From Asanoa siamensis (GTDB lineage: Bacteria > Actinomycetota > Actinomycetes > Mycobacteriales > Micromonosporaceae), in the NCBI RefSeq assembly GCF_016862555.1, contig NZ_BONE01000041.1, positions 1 to 64,000 of the forward strand: a stretch of DNA of 64,000 bases, read 5' to 3'. Of this stretch, positions 33,447 through 42,600 are shown one piece after another. The position numbers and the translations under genes are program-made. Each line of letters begins with the position of its first letter. Within the stretch, counting starts at the first letter, position 1. The notes beneath the pieces were generated by a model that had not been told where the DNA came from, did not search any database, and was given only the letters and a program-made list of their open reading frames with translations.

Positions 33447-34637
33447 GTGAATGCCTTGTCTGACGACAACGAAATCTACCCGTTCCGGCTCGACACGACG
33501 AAGGAAGCCCTGGCCGACCTGCACGACAGGGTCGCGGCCACGCGCTGGCCCAGTCGGGAGCTGGTCGACGACCGCTCCCAGGGCGTGCAGCTGGCGACGG
33601 CGCAGGCACTCGCCCGCTACTGGACGACCGACTACGACTGGCACGCGTTCGAGGCGCGGCTCAACGACCTACCGCAGTTCGTGACGACGATCGACGGCGT
33701 CGAGATCCATTTCATCCACGTACGGTCGCCGCACGAGGACGCCCTGCCGCTGATCATGACGCACGGCTGGCCGGGCTCGGTCGCCGAGCTGCTCGGCTCC
33801 ATCGGCCCGCTGACCGACCCGACCGCGTACGGGGGAGAGGCCTCGGACGCCTTCCATCTCGTGCTGCCGTCGCTGCCCGGCTACGGGTTCTCGGGCGAGC
33901 CCACCGCGCTGGGTTGGGAGAACGGCCCGATCGCGCAGGCGTGGGCGGAGCTGATGCGCCGCCTGGGCTACACCCGTTACGTCGCCCAGGGCGGCGACGT
34001 GGGCGCGGCGGTCACGGATGCCATGGGGCGCCAGGGACCCGACGGGCTGCTCGGCATCCACGTCAACCTGCTCGCCCTGGCGATCGGCATCAAGGACATG
34101 CTGCCGGCCGACACCGACCAGGAGAAGGCGGCGCACGAGGCGCTCGGCCTGTTCATGACGGACGGCTTCGGCTACTTCCTGGAGATGTCGACCCGGCCGC
34201 AGACGATCGGTTACTCCCTTTTGGACTCACCGATCGGGCTCGCGTCGTGGATGCTCGACCACGACACGGACAGCTACTACAAGATGTCCCGCGCGTTCGT
34301 CTCCGGCGAGACGGCGGGCGGGCTCACCCGCGACAGCATCCTCGACAACATCACGCTCTACTGGCTGACCGGCACGGGCGCCTCGGCCGCCCGGTGGTAC
34401 TGGGAGTTCGGCCGGTTCCTGGCGGCCCACCAGGGGCCTCCGCCACCCGTCCAGGTGCCGGTGGGCTTCACGACGTTCCCGGGCGAGATCTGGGCGTGCC
34501 CGCGCAGCTGGGTCGAGGCGGTCTACCCGACGATGTCGTACTTCAACGAGGTCGACCGCGGCGGCCACTTCGCGGCGTGGGAGGAGCCCGAACTGTTCGC
34601 GTCGGAGCTGCGGGCGGCGTTCCGCTCGCTGCGCTAG
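33447..34637 (+). CDS. Epoxide hydrolase (EHN-type alpha/beta hydrolase)
   Basis: 396 aa. An N-terminal EHN domain (IYPFRLDTTKEALADLHDRVAATRWP, YWTTDYDWHAFEARLNDLPQF) leads into an alpha/beta-hydrolase fold with oxyanion motif THGWPGSV. The nucleophile is Asp in YVAQGGDVGAAV and the catalytic His is in DRGGHFAAWEEP. It resembles microsomal-type epoxide hydrolases that open epoxides by water. The start is GTG 33447 or TTG 33456 (AGGTGA 5 nt before it). It overlaps the end of the convergent GyrI-like gene by 4 nt. No pathway context. Confidence 0.9.
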   Translation: MNALSDDNEIYPFRLDTTKEALADLHDRVAATRWPSRELVDDRSQGVQLATAQALARYWTTDYDWHAFEARLNDLPQFVTTIDGVEIHFIHVRSPHEDALPLIMTHGWPGSVAELLGSIGPLTDPTAYGGEASDAFHLVLPSLPGYGFSGEPTALGWENGPIAQAWAELMRRLGYTRYVAQGGDVGAAVTDAMGRQGPDGLLGIHVNLLALAIGIKDMLPADTDQEKAAHEALGLFMTDGFGYFLEMSTRPQTIGYSLLDSPIGLASWMLDHDTDSYYKMSRAFVSGETAGGLTRDSILDNITLYWLTGTGASAARWYWEFGRFLAAHQGPPPPVQVPVGFTTFPGEIWACPRSWVEAVYPTMSYFNEVDRGGHFAAWEEPELFASELRAAFRSLR

Positions 34638-35245
34638 GTCTTTCGCGCGACGGGCTGCCGCAGAACGGTCCGCAGCTTCGCCGGCTCCGTCTTGCGCGGA
34701 TCGCTCAGGTAGACCTCGTGGTGCGGACCGTTGAAGGCGAGGCCGTTGCCCGGCATGAACTCGTGATGGAGGCGATGGAGCAGGGGACCTTCGTCGTCGT
34801 ACGAGCCGACGTGCAGGGCCTGGACCGACAGGCCTTCCGGGTACCGCTCGAGCCGTGGTCGTCGGGTCGGGTTCTTCGACTCGACGGCCACGTCCACCAT
34901 GTCCTGGGTGATCCAGTCGGGCTGGTGGATCATCATGGTCCACTCCCAGTCGTCCTTGACCCGGCTGACGAACTTCGCGGGATCGTCGGCGGTCCACAGC
35001 CCTTCCAGGGGAGCGACCACGTAGTCGCGGTCGAGCAGCCTCTTGCTGGCGAACTTGACGGCATAGCTCACGGCGTACAGCGCGGCCACGGCTTCGGCAT
35101 AGGCGTCGCTGGTGTTGGGATCACCTGTGCCGTCCACCATCAGGAACGCCAACTCCGGCACGTCGACGAGATGGAAGGCGCCGGCCCGCGGCGCGTAGAG
35201 ATCCTTGCGGTCGCGCTTGATGTCGGACTTGGTCACACCGGTCAT
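34634..35245 (-). CDS. GyrI-like small-molecule-binding domain protein
   Basis: 203 aa of the GyrI-like/SOUL-type fold: KSDIKRDRKDLYAPRAGAFHLVDVP, then a middle with FVSRVKDDWEWTMMIHQPDWIT and the end VYLSDPRKTEPAKLRTVLRQPV. Members of this family bind small molecules or are degraded inhibitors; no enzymatic motif is seen. Start at ATG 35245. Divergent from the DUF899 gene, with a perfect 11-bp inverted repeat between them. Confidence 0.83.
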   Translation of the reverse strand: MTGVTKSDIKRDRKDLYAPRAGAFHLVDVPELAFLMVDGTGDPNTSDAYAEAVAALYAVSYAVKFASKRLLDRDYVVAPLEGLWTADDPAKFVSRVKDDWEWTMMIHQPDWITQDMVDVAVESKNPTRRPRLERYPEGLSVQALHVGSYDDEGPLLHRLHHEFMPGNGLAFNGPHHEVYLSDPRKTEPAKLRTVLRQPVARKT

Positions 35246-35273
35246 TCTGCCGGTCACGGTTGACGCAACCATC

Positions 35274-35299
35274 TGGTTGCTATACGTTTATAGCAACCA
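35274..35299. promoter_or_regulatory. Palindromic operator between GyrI-like and DUF899 genes
   Basis: Perfect inverted repeat: TGGTTGCTATA (35274-35284), CGTT loop, TATAGCAACCA (35289-35299). Extra half sites GCAACC (35265) and GTTGC (35303) flank it. Typical of a dimeric TetR/MarR/ArsR-type repressor site; no intact cognate regulator gene is adjacent. Confidence 0.65.
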
Positions 35300-35323
35300 A
35301 CGAGTTGCACTGGAGGTTTCGCC

Positions 35324-36064
35324 ATGAACGACCAGACTCCTGCCCCGGCGCTCCCGCCCGTGGTCGACCGCGAGACCTGGATGGCGGCGCGCTCGGCATT
35401 GCTCGCGCGGGAGAAGGCGCACACGCGCGAGGGAGACGCGATCGCGGCGGCCCGCCGCCGGCTGCCGATGGTCGAGGTCGACGCGAGCATCGAGATCGTC
35501 GGCCCCGACGGCCCGGTCACGATCCTCGACGTCTTCGAGGGCCGCAAACAGCTCATCGCCTACTTCCACGCGTGGTGGCCGGGCAAGTCCGCCGCGGAGC
35601 AGTGCGAGGGCTGCACGTTCTTCAACAGCCAGGTCCGTGAGCTGTCCTATGTGCACTCGCGCGACATCACGTACGCGACGTTCTGCAAGGGCCCGTTCGA
35701 GGAGAGCATCCGCTACAGGGACTTCCTGGGCTTGGACATGCCCTGGTACTCGGCTTTGGAGTCGGCGCCCCAACTCCTGGAGGGCCGCGACTGGCAACGC
35801 CACCACCTGGTCTTCTACGTCCGCGACGGTTCCCGGGTGTTCGAGACCTACTACACGGGCGGCCGCGGCGTCGAGATCATGGCGCCGACTCTGGGCTTGT
35901 GGGACATGACGGTCTACGGCCGCCAGGAGGCCTGGGAGGACTCGCCGGACGGTTGGCCGCAGCCGTGGGGCGACGCCCGAAACCCGGAGGTCTGGCGCTC
36001 GAACGGCCGCCCGATCGTCCACTGGCCCCGCATCGAGGCCGGCCACTCAGACGCACTGGGCTGA
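35324..36064 (+). CDS. DUF899 family protein (thioredoxin-like)
   Basis: 246 aa. Contains the family pattern FHAWWPGKSAAEQCEGCTFFNSQ (CxxC) and the VHSRDITYATFCKGPFEE region, followed by HLVFYVRDGSRVFETYYTGGRGVEIM. The thioredoxin-like fold and CEGC suggest redox chemistry, but family function is not established. Preceded by CTGGAGG at 10-nt spacing and the palindrome at 35274-35299, so it is probably repressed by a DNA-binding protein. Confidence 0.88.
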   Translation: MNDQTPAPALPPVVDRETWMAARSALLAREKAHTREGDAIAAARRRLPMVEVDASIEIVGPDGPVTILDVFEGRKQLIAYFHAWWPGKSAAEQCEGCTFFNSQVRELSYVHSRDITYATFCKGPFEESIRYRDFLGLDMPWYSALESAPQLLEGRDWQRHHLVFYVRDGSRVFETYYTGGRGVEIMAPTLGLWDMTVYGRQEAWEDSPDGWPQPWGDARNPEVWRSNGRPIVHWPRIEAGHSDALG

Positions 36065-36121
36065 GGCGCCGTTGAGGCCATGCAGTTGACTCAGCGGTCA
36101 CTGACTCAATGACGGAGGGTT

Positions 36122-36480
36122 GTGGCGAGCCACCTCGCGGCGCATCATCTCGGCGCGTTCGCTCAGGCCGGAGTCATCGCGCGGTCCCGGTCCGAAGGCG
36201 GCCGGCGTCGAAGCTTCGTGCGTCTACGCCCGATGTCAGTCGCCGCGCTGGCCGCTCCCCTGCATCGCCGCTCCCCTGCATCGCCGCGCCGCGCCGGCTG
36301 GTTTCGTCTGCACCCGCAGCTCCGCCCGCTCCCAGCTGGCGCCTGGCCCTGTGGGCCAGGCGCAGCGCGATTCCTGCGGCGTCGGCGGCTACTGAGCCGG
36401 CCGCTCGCGTCAACTCGCGTGCGGCGCGCACCGCGAAGCGAAACCGGATCACGCTCGACGCGACGCGGACCGCGAGTCTC
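36122..36480 (+). pseudogene. Decayed ArsR-ArsC fusion gene (copy 1)
   Basis: Three frames together reconstruct one gene. Frame a (36125-36235) encodes an ArsR-type helix-turn-helix, SHLAAHHLGAFAQAGVIARS then SEGGRRRSFVRL. Frame b (36300-36341) encodes the low-molecular-weight phosphatase P-loop GFVCTRSSARSQLA (Cys-x5-Arg). Frame c (36343-36480) continues LALWARRSAIPAASAATEPA into a degenerate phosphatase body. This is the known ArsR plus arsenate-reductase fusion order, now interrupted by at least two frameshifts. No single open frame could make the product. Confidence 0.7.
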
Positions 36481-36625
36481 AACACGCGATGGCGGGTGCG
36501 GGATCTGCTGTTCGCCGGGTGAAGGCGATCACGAACACGAGACGGCCCTGCAGACCGATCCTGGTCGACTGTTGGCCCGTTGGGGACCGGGGCGCCGGGA
36601 ACGTCGTCGCCAGGCGCAGGGGCCG

Positions 36626-36829
36626 ATCAGCGCTGCGATTCTGGCCGACTTCACGTTCGACTTGGACGCAGTCTCCTGGCCGACCACCCATGCGCGATGC
36701 AACCACCGTCCTGATCGGCGGCTAGTGGCGACCGGTGCGCTGACCCTGCTTATTTTCGCGCTCGTCCGGACCGAGCGCACCCGGTACGCGCCGGCGGCGA
36801 TCGGGGTCTACACCGGCGCCGCCTACTGA
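36626..36829 (+). pseudogene. Aquaporin (MIP) gene fragment
   Basis: The frame reads ILADFTFDLDAVSWPTTH and, after a degenerate stretch, VATGALTLLIFALVRTERTR then APAAIGVYTGAAY and a stop. The second part matches the fifth membrane segment region of ars-operon aquaporins, which is exactly the part missing from the larger aquaporin remnant at 37235-37797. It has no start and no NPA motif of its own. Confidence 0.6.
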
Positions 36830-37008
36830 GTCACCTGTTCCGCTAGTTAACCGCCCGGTCGGTGACCGTCGGTCGGATGTTACCCATACCGATGGGTCCG
36901 TTCCGCGACGTGTTCGATGGACTGTCCTTGATTCATGACGACGTCACGGGCGACGGCGCGATCGCGTGGTCCGGTCGCTCGGAACCCGCCGCCGAGGTCA
37001 ACCCGGCC

Positions 37009-37171
37009 GTGGTCAGCATGGGCTGCGGCGAAACCTGCCCGGTCTTCCCGGGCAAGCGCCACGTGGATTGGGAGCTCGATGACCCGGCCGGCAAGGGCGT
37101 CGCCGAGGCACCCTGTACCCGACAAGATCGAGCGACGGGTACGGGCCCTGTTGGCGGAACTGCGCCTCCCG
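37009..37171 (+). pseudogene. Arsenate reductase (ArsC) 3' fragment
   Basis: Frame a (37009-37101) reads VVSMGCGETCPVFPGKRHVDW then ELDDPAGKG, the C-terminal signature of actinobacterial LMW-PTP-type ArsC. A frameshift then gives VPDKIERRVRALLAELRLP (37115-37171). The P-loop half is absent. It is part of the decayed ars region 36.1-37.8 kb. Confidence 0.68.
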
Positions 37172-37234
37172 GTCTCGGGCTGTTGCTGCGCGCGCGTTTG
37201 CCGAGTCGCCCGGCACGAGCCTCCTGGTCGCGTT

Positions 37235-37797
37235 GCGGTCGTCGGCTCGGGCATCATGGCCGCCGGCGGTCGCCCACCGATGTCGGCCTGCAACTGCTTG
37301 CGAACTCGATCGCGACCGCGTTCGCGCTGGCGATGCTCATCCTTATCTTCGGGCCAATCTCCGGCGCGCGCGCTTCAACCGGTCGTCTCGCTCGCGGACT
37401 GGTGGCTCGGCCGGCGGTCCCCCTTCGCGGTGCCCGATCGCGGGGTCTACGTCGCGGCACAGCTGGCCGGTGCCGTGGCAGGGCGCGTGCTGGCAAACCT
37501 GATGTTCGATGTGCCGGCCGTCGCACTCTCCACAACAGAGCGCGGTGGTACGCAGCTGCGGCTGGGCGAGGTCGTCGCCACCGGCGGCCGTCGCGCCTAC
37601 GTCGGTGCGGCGTACTGGTTCACGTACTCGACGTCGTTCGCCAACCCGGCAGTAAACGGTCGATCGGGTGTTCACGGACACCTTCGCCAGCATCGCGCCC
37701 GGCTCGGTGCCGGGCTTCGTGGTCGCCCAGATCGTCGGGCTGGCGATCGGCGTGGCGGCCGTGCGCGGCTTCTACCCGCTCGCCGCCCCGTGGTCGG
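37235..37797 (+). pseudogene. Decayed aquaporin (MIP family) of an ars cluster
   Basis: Pieces in several frames: VAVVGSGIMA (37235), DVGLQLLANSIATAFALAML to FGPISGA (about 37277-37363), then QPVVSLADWWLGRR, YVAAQLAGAVAG, LANLMFDVPAVALSTTE, LGEVVATGG, YVGAAYWFTYSTSFANPAV (to about 37670), and VFTDTFASIAPGSVPGFVVAQ (37668-37797). The second NPA motif survives; the first is QPV. There are at least three frame changes and about 20 residues deleted after GEVVATGG. Aquaglyceroporins of this kind conduct arsenite in ars operons. Confidence 0.7.
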
Positions 37798-37976
37798 CGT
37801 CGCAGCGGGCGAGGCTGGCCGCGAACCCGGATCCACCGACGGCTGTGCGTAGGTTACGCGTCAGCCCGAATCCTGGTCACGTCCCGAAGCCATCCATAAG
37901 CCGGCGACCTGTAAGAAACCGTGAGCCCGACTCATTACCTGGTGACAGAGGATTCCGACAGGAAGGCTCATAGCCA

Positions 37977-38540
37977 GTGCCCGAACCCGAACAAGTCGAC
38001 AGGTTCACCACTCTGTATCAAACGCACTACCGGCAGGTGTACGCCTACGCCGTGACGCGTGCCGGTCGCCAGCTCGCCGACGACGTGGTCGCGGACGTGT
38101 TCCTGGTGGCGTGGCGGCGGTTCGCGGCGATCCCGCGGGCCGCGCCGTTGCCGTGGCTGCTCGCTGTGGCACGCAACGTAATACGCGAGCGTTTCCGGGA
38201 AGAGGTACGACGGCACGCGGTCACCGCTGAGATGCAGGCATGGCTCGAGACCACGGACGAGATCGTCGCCGACGTGGCAGATGGGGTGGCCGAGCGGGCC
38301 GCGGTGCTCACCGCCCTCACCCGGCTGTCCGAAGAGGACCGTGAGCTACTGACCCTGATCGCCTGGAACGGCCTCTCGCCAGGCCAGGCAGCCCGGGTCC
38401 TCGGCTGTTCCACCGCCACGTACTTCGTTCGTCTGCACCGTGCCCGCAAGCGCCTGACTGCGGGGATAGCTGCCGTCACCGAACCGACCTTGTCCCGCAC
38501 CAGCGGCAGCCCATTGAGGTTAAAGGAGTCGAAGCGATGA
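37977..38540 (+). CDS. ECF RNA polymerase sigma factor
   Basis: 187-aa sigma-70 factor with region 2 (FTTLYQTHYRQVYAYAVTRA, ADDVVADVFLVAWRRFAAIP) and region 4 (LTRLSEEDRELLTLIAWNGLSPGQAARVLGCS, VRLHRARKRL). GTG start at 37977. The stop overlaps the start of the next gene (ATGA), a membrane protein of the CU044_5270 type that commonly follows such sigma factors and probably acts as its anti-sigma partner. The third gene is a secreted protease, so the sigma factor likely controls a surface/extracellular response. Confidence 0.93.
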   Translation: MPEPEQVDRFTTLYQTHYRQVYAYAVTRAGRQLADDVVADVFLVAWRRFAAIPRAAPLPWLLAVARNVIRERFREEVRRHAVTAEMQAWLETTDEIVADVADGVAERAAVLTALTRLSEEDRELLTLIAWNGLSPGQAARVLGCSTATYFVRLHRARKRLTAGIAAVTEPTLSRTSGSPLRLKESKR

Positions 38541-39676
38541 ACCCCACCAGAGACATCATGGACCTGCTGGCCAGGTCCCGGCCGGGCCAGCTGGACCCGT
38601 CATCCGACCACACCGAACGGCTCGACGAGGCGGTGGCGGCCATCATGGACCGGACGGCCACCATCAGTGACACTGCTGCCCGCCAACGACGGACCCGGCG
38701 CGCGATGCTCACCACGGTCGGCGCTACCGCGGCAGCCGCTGCGGTAGCGGTGGTCGGTGTCGCCGTCGCCCCGCACGACGGACCCCGGACGGCCGCCACC
38801 ACCGGCCCGCAGGCCGCGTATGGCGACGCGAACCGGCTGCTCCTCGCGGCGGCCGAGCGCAACGCGGTGGCGCCTGCGGTCAGCGGACGCTACCTCCACC
38901 TGCAGACTGAGTTTGGCCGGGCCGCACCGGCCACCGGCGCCGGTGGCGGGTACACCGTGGTGGAGCGGACGCTCAGCCAGTACTGGCTGGCGAGCCCCGG
39001 TGCGGGCCGCAGCTGGGTGATGGTTCAGTCGCTCGGCGCCAAGCCGGCCACAGCGGCGGACGAGGACGCCTGGCGGCGGGCCGGCGCCCCGAACGTGGTC
39101 GAGGTGTCCCGTCCGAAGCCGGCCAGACTGTCGATCGCACCGGGCAAGACGTTCGGCAACCCGGTGGACCCGCAGCAGCTCTTCGGCATCGGCAACCAGA
39201 GCATGACAGTTGCCGAAGTCGGCAAGCTGCCGACCGACCCTACCGCGCTGCGCGAAGCGTTGCTGGCCCGCTTCGACGGCGGAGGCGGTGACATGCCCAC
39301 CGACCGGGGCCAGTGGCTTCTCGGCGTCACCGCGTCCCTGCTGGTCGATATGCCGACCACCAACGCGGTCCGCGCCGCCGCCTTCCGCCTGCTCGCCGAC
39401 CTGCCCGGGGTTCGAGGCCTTGGCGCGGTGCGGGACGTACGGGGGCGGGCGGGCCAGGCGGTCGCCTTCATCCAGGACAGTCCGGTGATCGGCAGCTTCG
39501 AGGTGCGGCTGATCATCGACCCCGACGACGGGCGGGCGCTGGGTCAGGAGCGGCGCGCGGTGCGCCCACTGGGACCGAACTCCTGGATCGCACCCGGCGA
39601 GCTCGCCTCCTACCAGATGGTGATGGCCGAGACATACACCAATGACAACCCGCCGCGCGTCGACGCAACCAACTGA
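38537..39676 (+). CDS. CU044_5270 family protein, likely anti-sigma partner
   Basis: 379 aa: an N-terminal cytoplasmic part of about 55 residues (DIMDLLARSRPGQLDPSSDHTERLDEAVAAI), one membrane segment (AMLTTVGATAAAAAVAVVGVAV) and a roughly 300-residue exported domain with family phrases such as RYLHLQTEFGR, ALLARFDGGGGDMP and PVIGSFEVRLIIDPDDGRAL. Coupled to the ECF sigma gene by a 4-nt overlap and 17 nt from the protease gene. The topology suits a membrane-bound regulator, but direct sigma binding is inferred from gene order. Confidence 0.88.
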   Translation: MNPTRDIMDLLARSRPGQLDPSSDHTERLDEAVAAIMDRTATISDTAARQRRTRRAMLTTVGATAAAAAVAVVGVAVAPHDGPRTAATTGPQAAYGDANRLLLAAAERNAVAPAVSGRYLHLQTEFGRAAPATGAGGGYTVVERTLSQYWLASPGAGRSWVMVQSLGAKPATAADEDAWRRAGAPNVVEVSRPKPARLSIAPGKTFGNPVDPQQLFGIGNQSMTVAEVGKLPTDPTALREALLARFDGGGGDMPTDRGQWLLGVTASLLVDMPTTNAVRAAAFRLLADLPGVRGLGAVRDVRGRAGQAVAFIQDSPVIGSFEVRLIIDPDDGRALGQERRAVRPLGPNSWIAPGELASYQMVMAETYTNDNPPRVDATN

Positions 39677-39693
39677 CCGGAAGGGCGACAAAC

Positions 39694-42600
39694 GTGAGAA
39701 GGAAGCTGTCGACCGCCGGGGTAACGCTGGTGTTGTCAGTCGGCATTGGGATGGCGGTGAGCCTTCCCGGCTCGGCGCGGGCGGGGACACCACGTCCGGT
39801 GGCCGACGCGCAGAGCGATTCGGTCACCCTGATCACGGGTGACAGGGTCGAGCTGGCCCTTGACGGCACGCCCCGGATCGCCCGGGGCGAGGGCCGGGCC
39901 TCGATGCCGTTCCGGATCAGCCGCACGAAAGACGGGTTGCGGGTGGTGCCGGGCGATGCCGCGGCACTGATCGCCGCGGGCCGGCTGGATGGGCGGCTGT
40001 TCGACGTGACCGGCCTGTTGGCACAGGGCTACGACGATGCACGGCGGGCAGACCTGCCGCTGATCGTGCAGTATCAGGAAGGCGCCGCGCGCACTGCCAT
40101 CGCCTCGGCCACCACGATTCGACCGCTTTCCAGCATCGAGGGCGCGGCTGTGTCCGTGGCGAAGAAGAACGCACCGGAATGGTGGAGAACGGCGGTCCGA
40201 GGTCATGCCCTCCACGCCGGCCTAGCCAAGGTCTGGCTGAACGGTCATCGGCAGTTGTCTCTGGACCGTAGCGCCGCGCAGATTGGCGCGCCTGCGGCGT
40301 GGCAGGCCGGGTTGACCGGTCGCCAGGTCCGGGTCGCGGTCATTGACAGCGGTATCGACGCCATGCATCCGGACCTGAGCGGAAAGGTCGACGCGGCGGT
40401 GAACTTCACCACCGACCCGGCCGGCGACCAAATCGGACACGGCACCCACGTGGCGTCGACCGTCGCGGGCACCGGCGCCGCGTCCGGCGGACGTTACCGG
40501 GGCATCGCACCGGATGCGCGGCTACTCGACGCGAAAGTGTGCCAGCAGGAAGGGTGCCCAGAGGACGCCATCCTCGCCGGACTGGAGTGGGCCTCGGTCA
40601 CCCAAAAGGCCCACGTCGCCAATATCAGCCTCGGCGGTCAGGACACCCCCGGCATCGACCCGATCGAACAGGCGGTGAACACCTTATCCGCGCAGTACGG
40701 GACGCTGTTCGTCGTCGCGGCCGGCAACACCGGCCCATTCGAGGCCACCGTGGAGTCGCCCGGCAGCGCCGAGGCGGCACTCACCGTCGGCGCGGTGAGC
40801 CGCGAGGATGAGGTCGCCGAGTTCTCCAGCCGCGGCCCACGCGTCGGAGACGCCGGACTCAAGCCCGACCTCACCGCACCCGGTGTGGGCATCGTCGCGG
40901 CCCGAGCATCCGGGACGGAAATGGGTGAGGTCGTCGACGACTGGTACGTCGCGGCGTCCGGCACCTCGATGGCCACGCCCCACGTCGCTGGATCGGCCGC
41001 ATTGCTGGTCCAACAGCATCCGGAGTGGAGCAGCGAGCAGCTGAAGACGGCCCTGATGGCCTCGGCCCGGACCACCCGCGGCGCTGGCGTCCTAGATCAG
41101 GGCGCGGGCCGAGTGGACGTCGCCGCGGCGATCACCCAGTCTGTCACCGCGGCGCCGGCCAGCGTCAGTTTGGGCGTCAAACGCTGGCCACACCAACCCG
41201 GCGAGAACCTGTCCAAGACGGTGACCTACCGCAACACCGGATCCGCCGATGTCGCGCTCGACCTCGCGCTGACCGCGTCGGGCCCTGGTGGCGAGCCGGC
41301 GCCGAACCAGCTGTTCACGGTGGAACGCACCCAGGTGAGCGTGCCGGCCGGCGGCACCGCGACTGTGACGGTCACCGCGCACACCGGCTCTGCCGTGGTT
41401 CCGACCGGACGTTACCTGGGCCGGCTGGTCGCGACCGGCGGCGGCGAGACGGTGACCACGCCGGTCGCTGTGGAGAAGGAGAGCGAACACTACGACGTCG
41501 AGCTCACCCACATCGGCCGGGACGGTGGCGCACCCGGCTCCTACGTCACGTGGTTGGACCGGCTCGGTGACTGCGGTGACGATCCGTCCTGCGGTGGTGT
41601 CGTCTTCGGCCAAGAGTCGAAGAGCAAACTACGGCTGCCACCGGGGCGCTACACCCTTGGGGACTTCACGACCACCACGGGTACCACCGACATGAACATG
41701 CAGATGCAGTTCGTGCTGGAGGTCACCGGCGACAAGACGCTGATGTTGGACGCGCGTCGTGCCAAGCCGGTGGAGCTGGGTGTGCCGCGCGCATCGGCCC
41801 GGTTGAAGGCGTGGGACATTGTGGCCAGCCGCGACATGGACCGACCAGGGGAAGTGCTGTTCTACACGGCGTCGGGCGACAAAACAACACCAGCGTTCAC
41901 AGCCGACCTGGGCGGCGAACCGGCAGAACAGGCTGATGTGGTCAGCTTCGTGCACGCCCGTTTCGCCGAGCCAGGCCCGGCCGGGGACTTCTTCGCCAGC
42001 CCGTACGAGTACGGGGTCGCCGAAGCCGTGCACGGCCGGCTGTTTACCGGCCTGAAGCTGCAGCCGCGCCAGCAAGACTTCGCCACAGTCGACTCGCGGT
42101 TCGTCGCGTATGCCGACGGGAGGGAGTTCAAGACCGGGCATTATGCTCAGCCAACCACTGGCCGGCCGGAGCTGGTCGCCTTCCCCGGTGGCTTCGATGT
42201 CCTCTATGGTCCGCTGCCGTTCCGGCGCACCGAGTACCTCCTTGCCAAGAACCTGACGTGGACCACCGGAGTGACAACGGGCTACCGGGGGTCCGGGGGA
42301 GCCGATTTCCATTTGCACGAGGGTCAGCCCAGCGGCTATCAGGCGGGACGCAGCTACCAAAGGGTCTGGAATCAGGCAGTGTTCGGCCCACAACTCGGAG
42401 AGCGTAGGATTGGAGGGTCTATTGCCGGGAACGGCGCCGTTCGCAGAGGCGACGTCTTCACTGCCGCGATCGACCAGTTTGTGGATGCCGTTCCTGGCCA
42501 CATCGGGATGGGCGCCAAGGGGATGCCCGGCAGTGTCCGGCTCTTCCAGGATGGTGCTCTGATCACCGAGTCGCCGCAGGCTGGTCCGCTGCGTACCACT

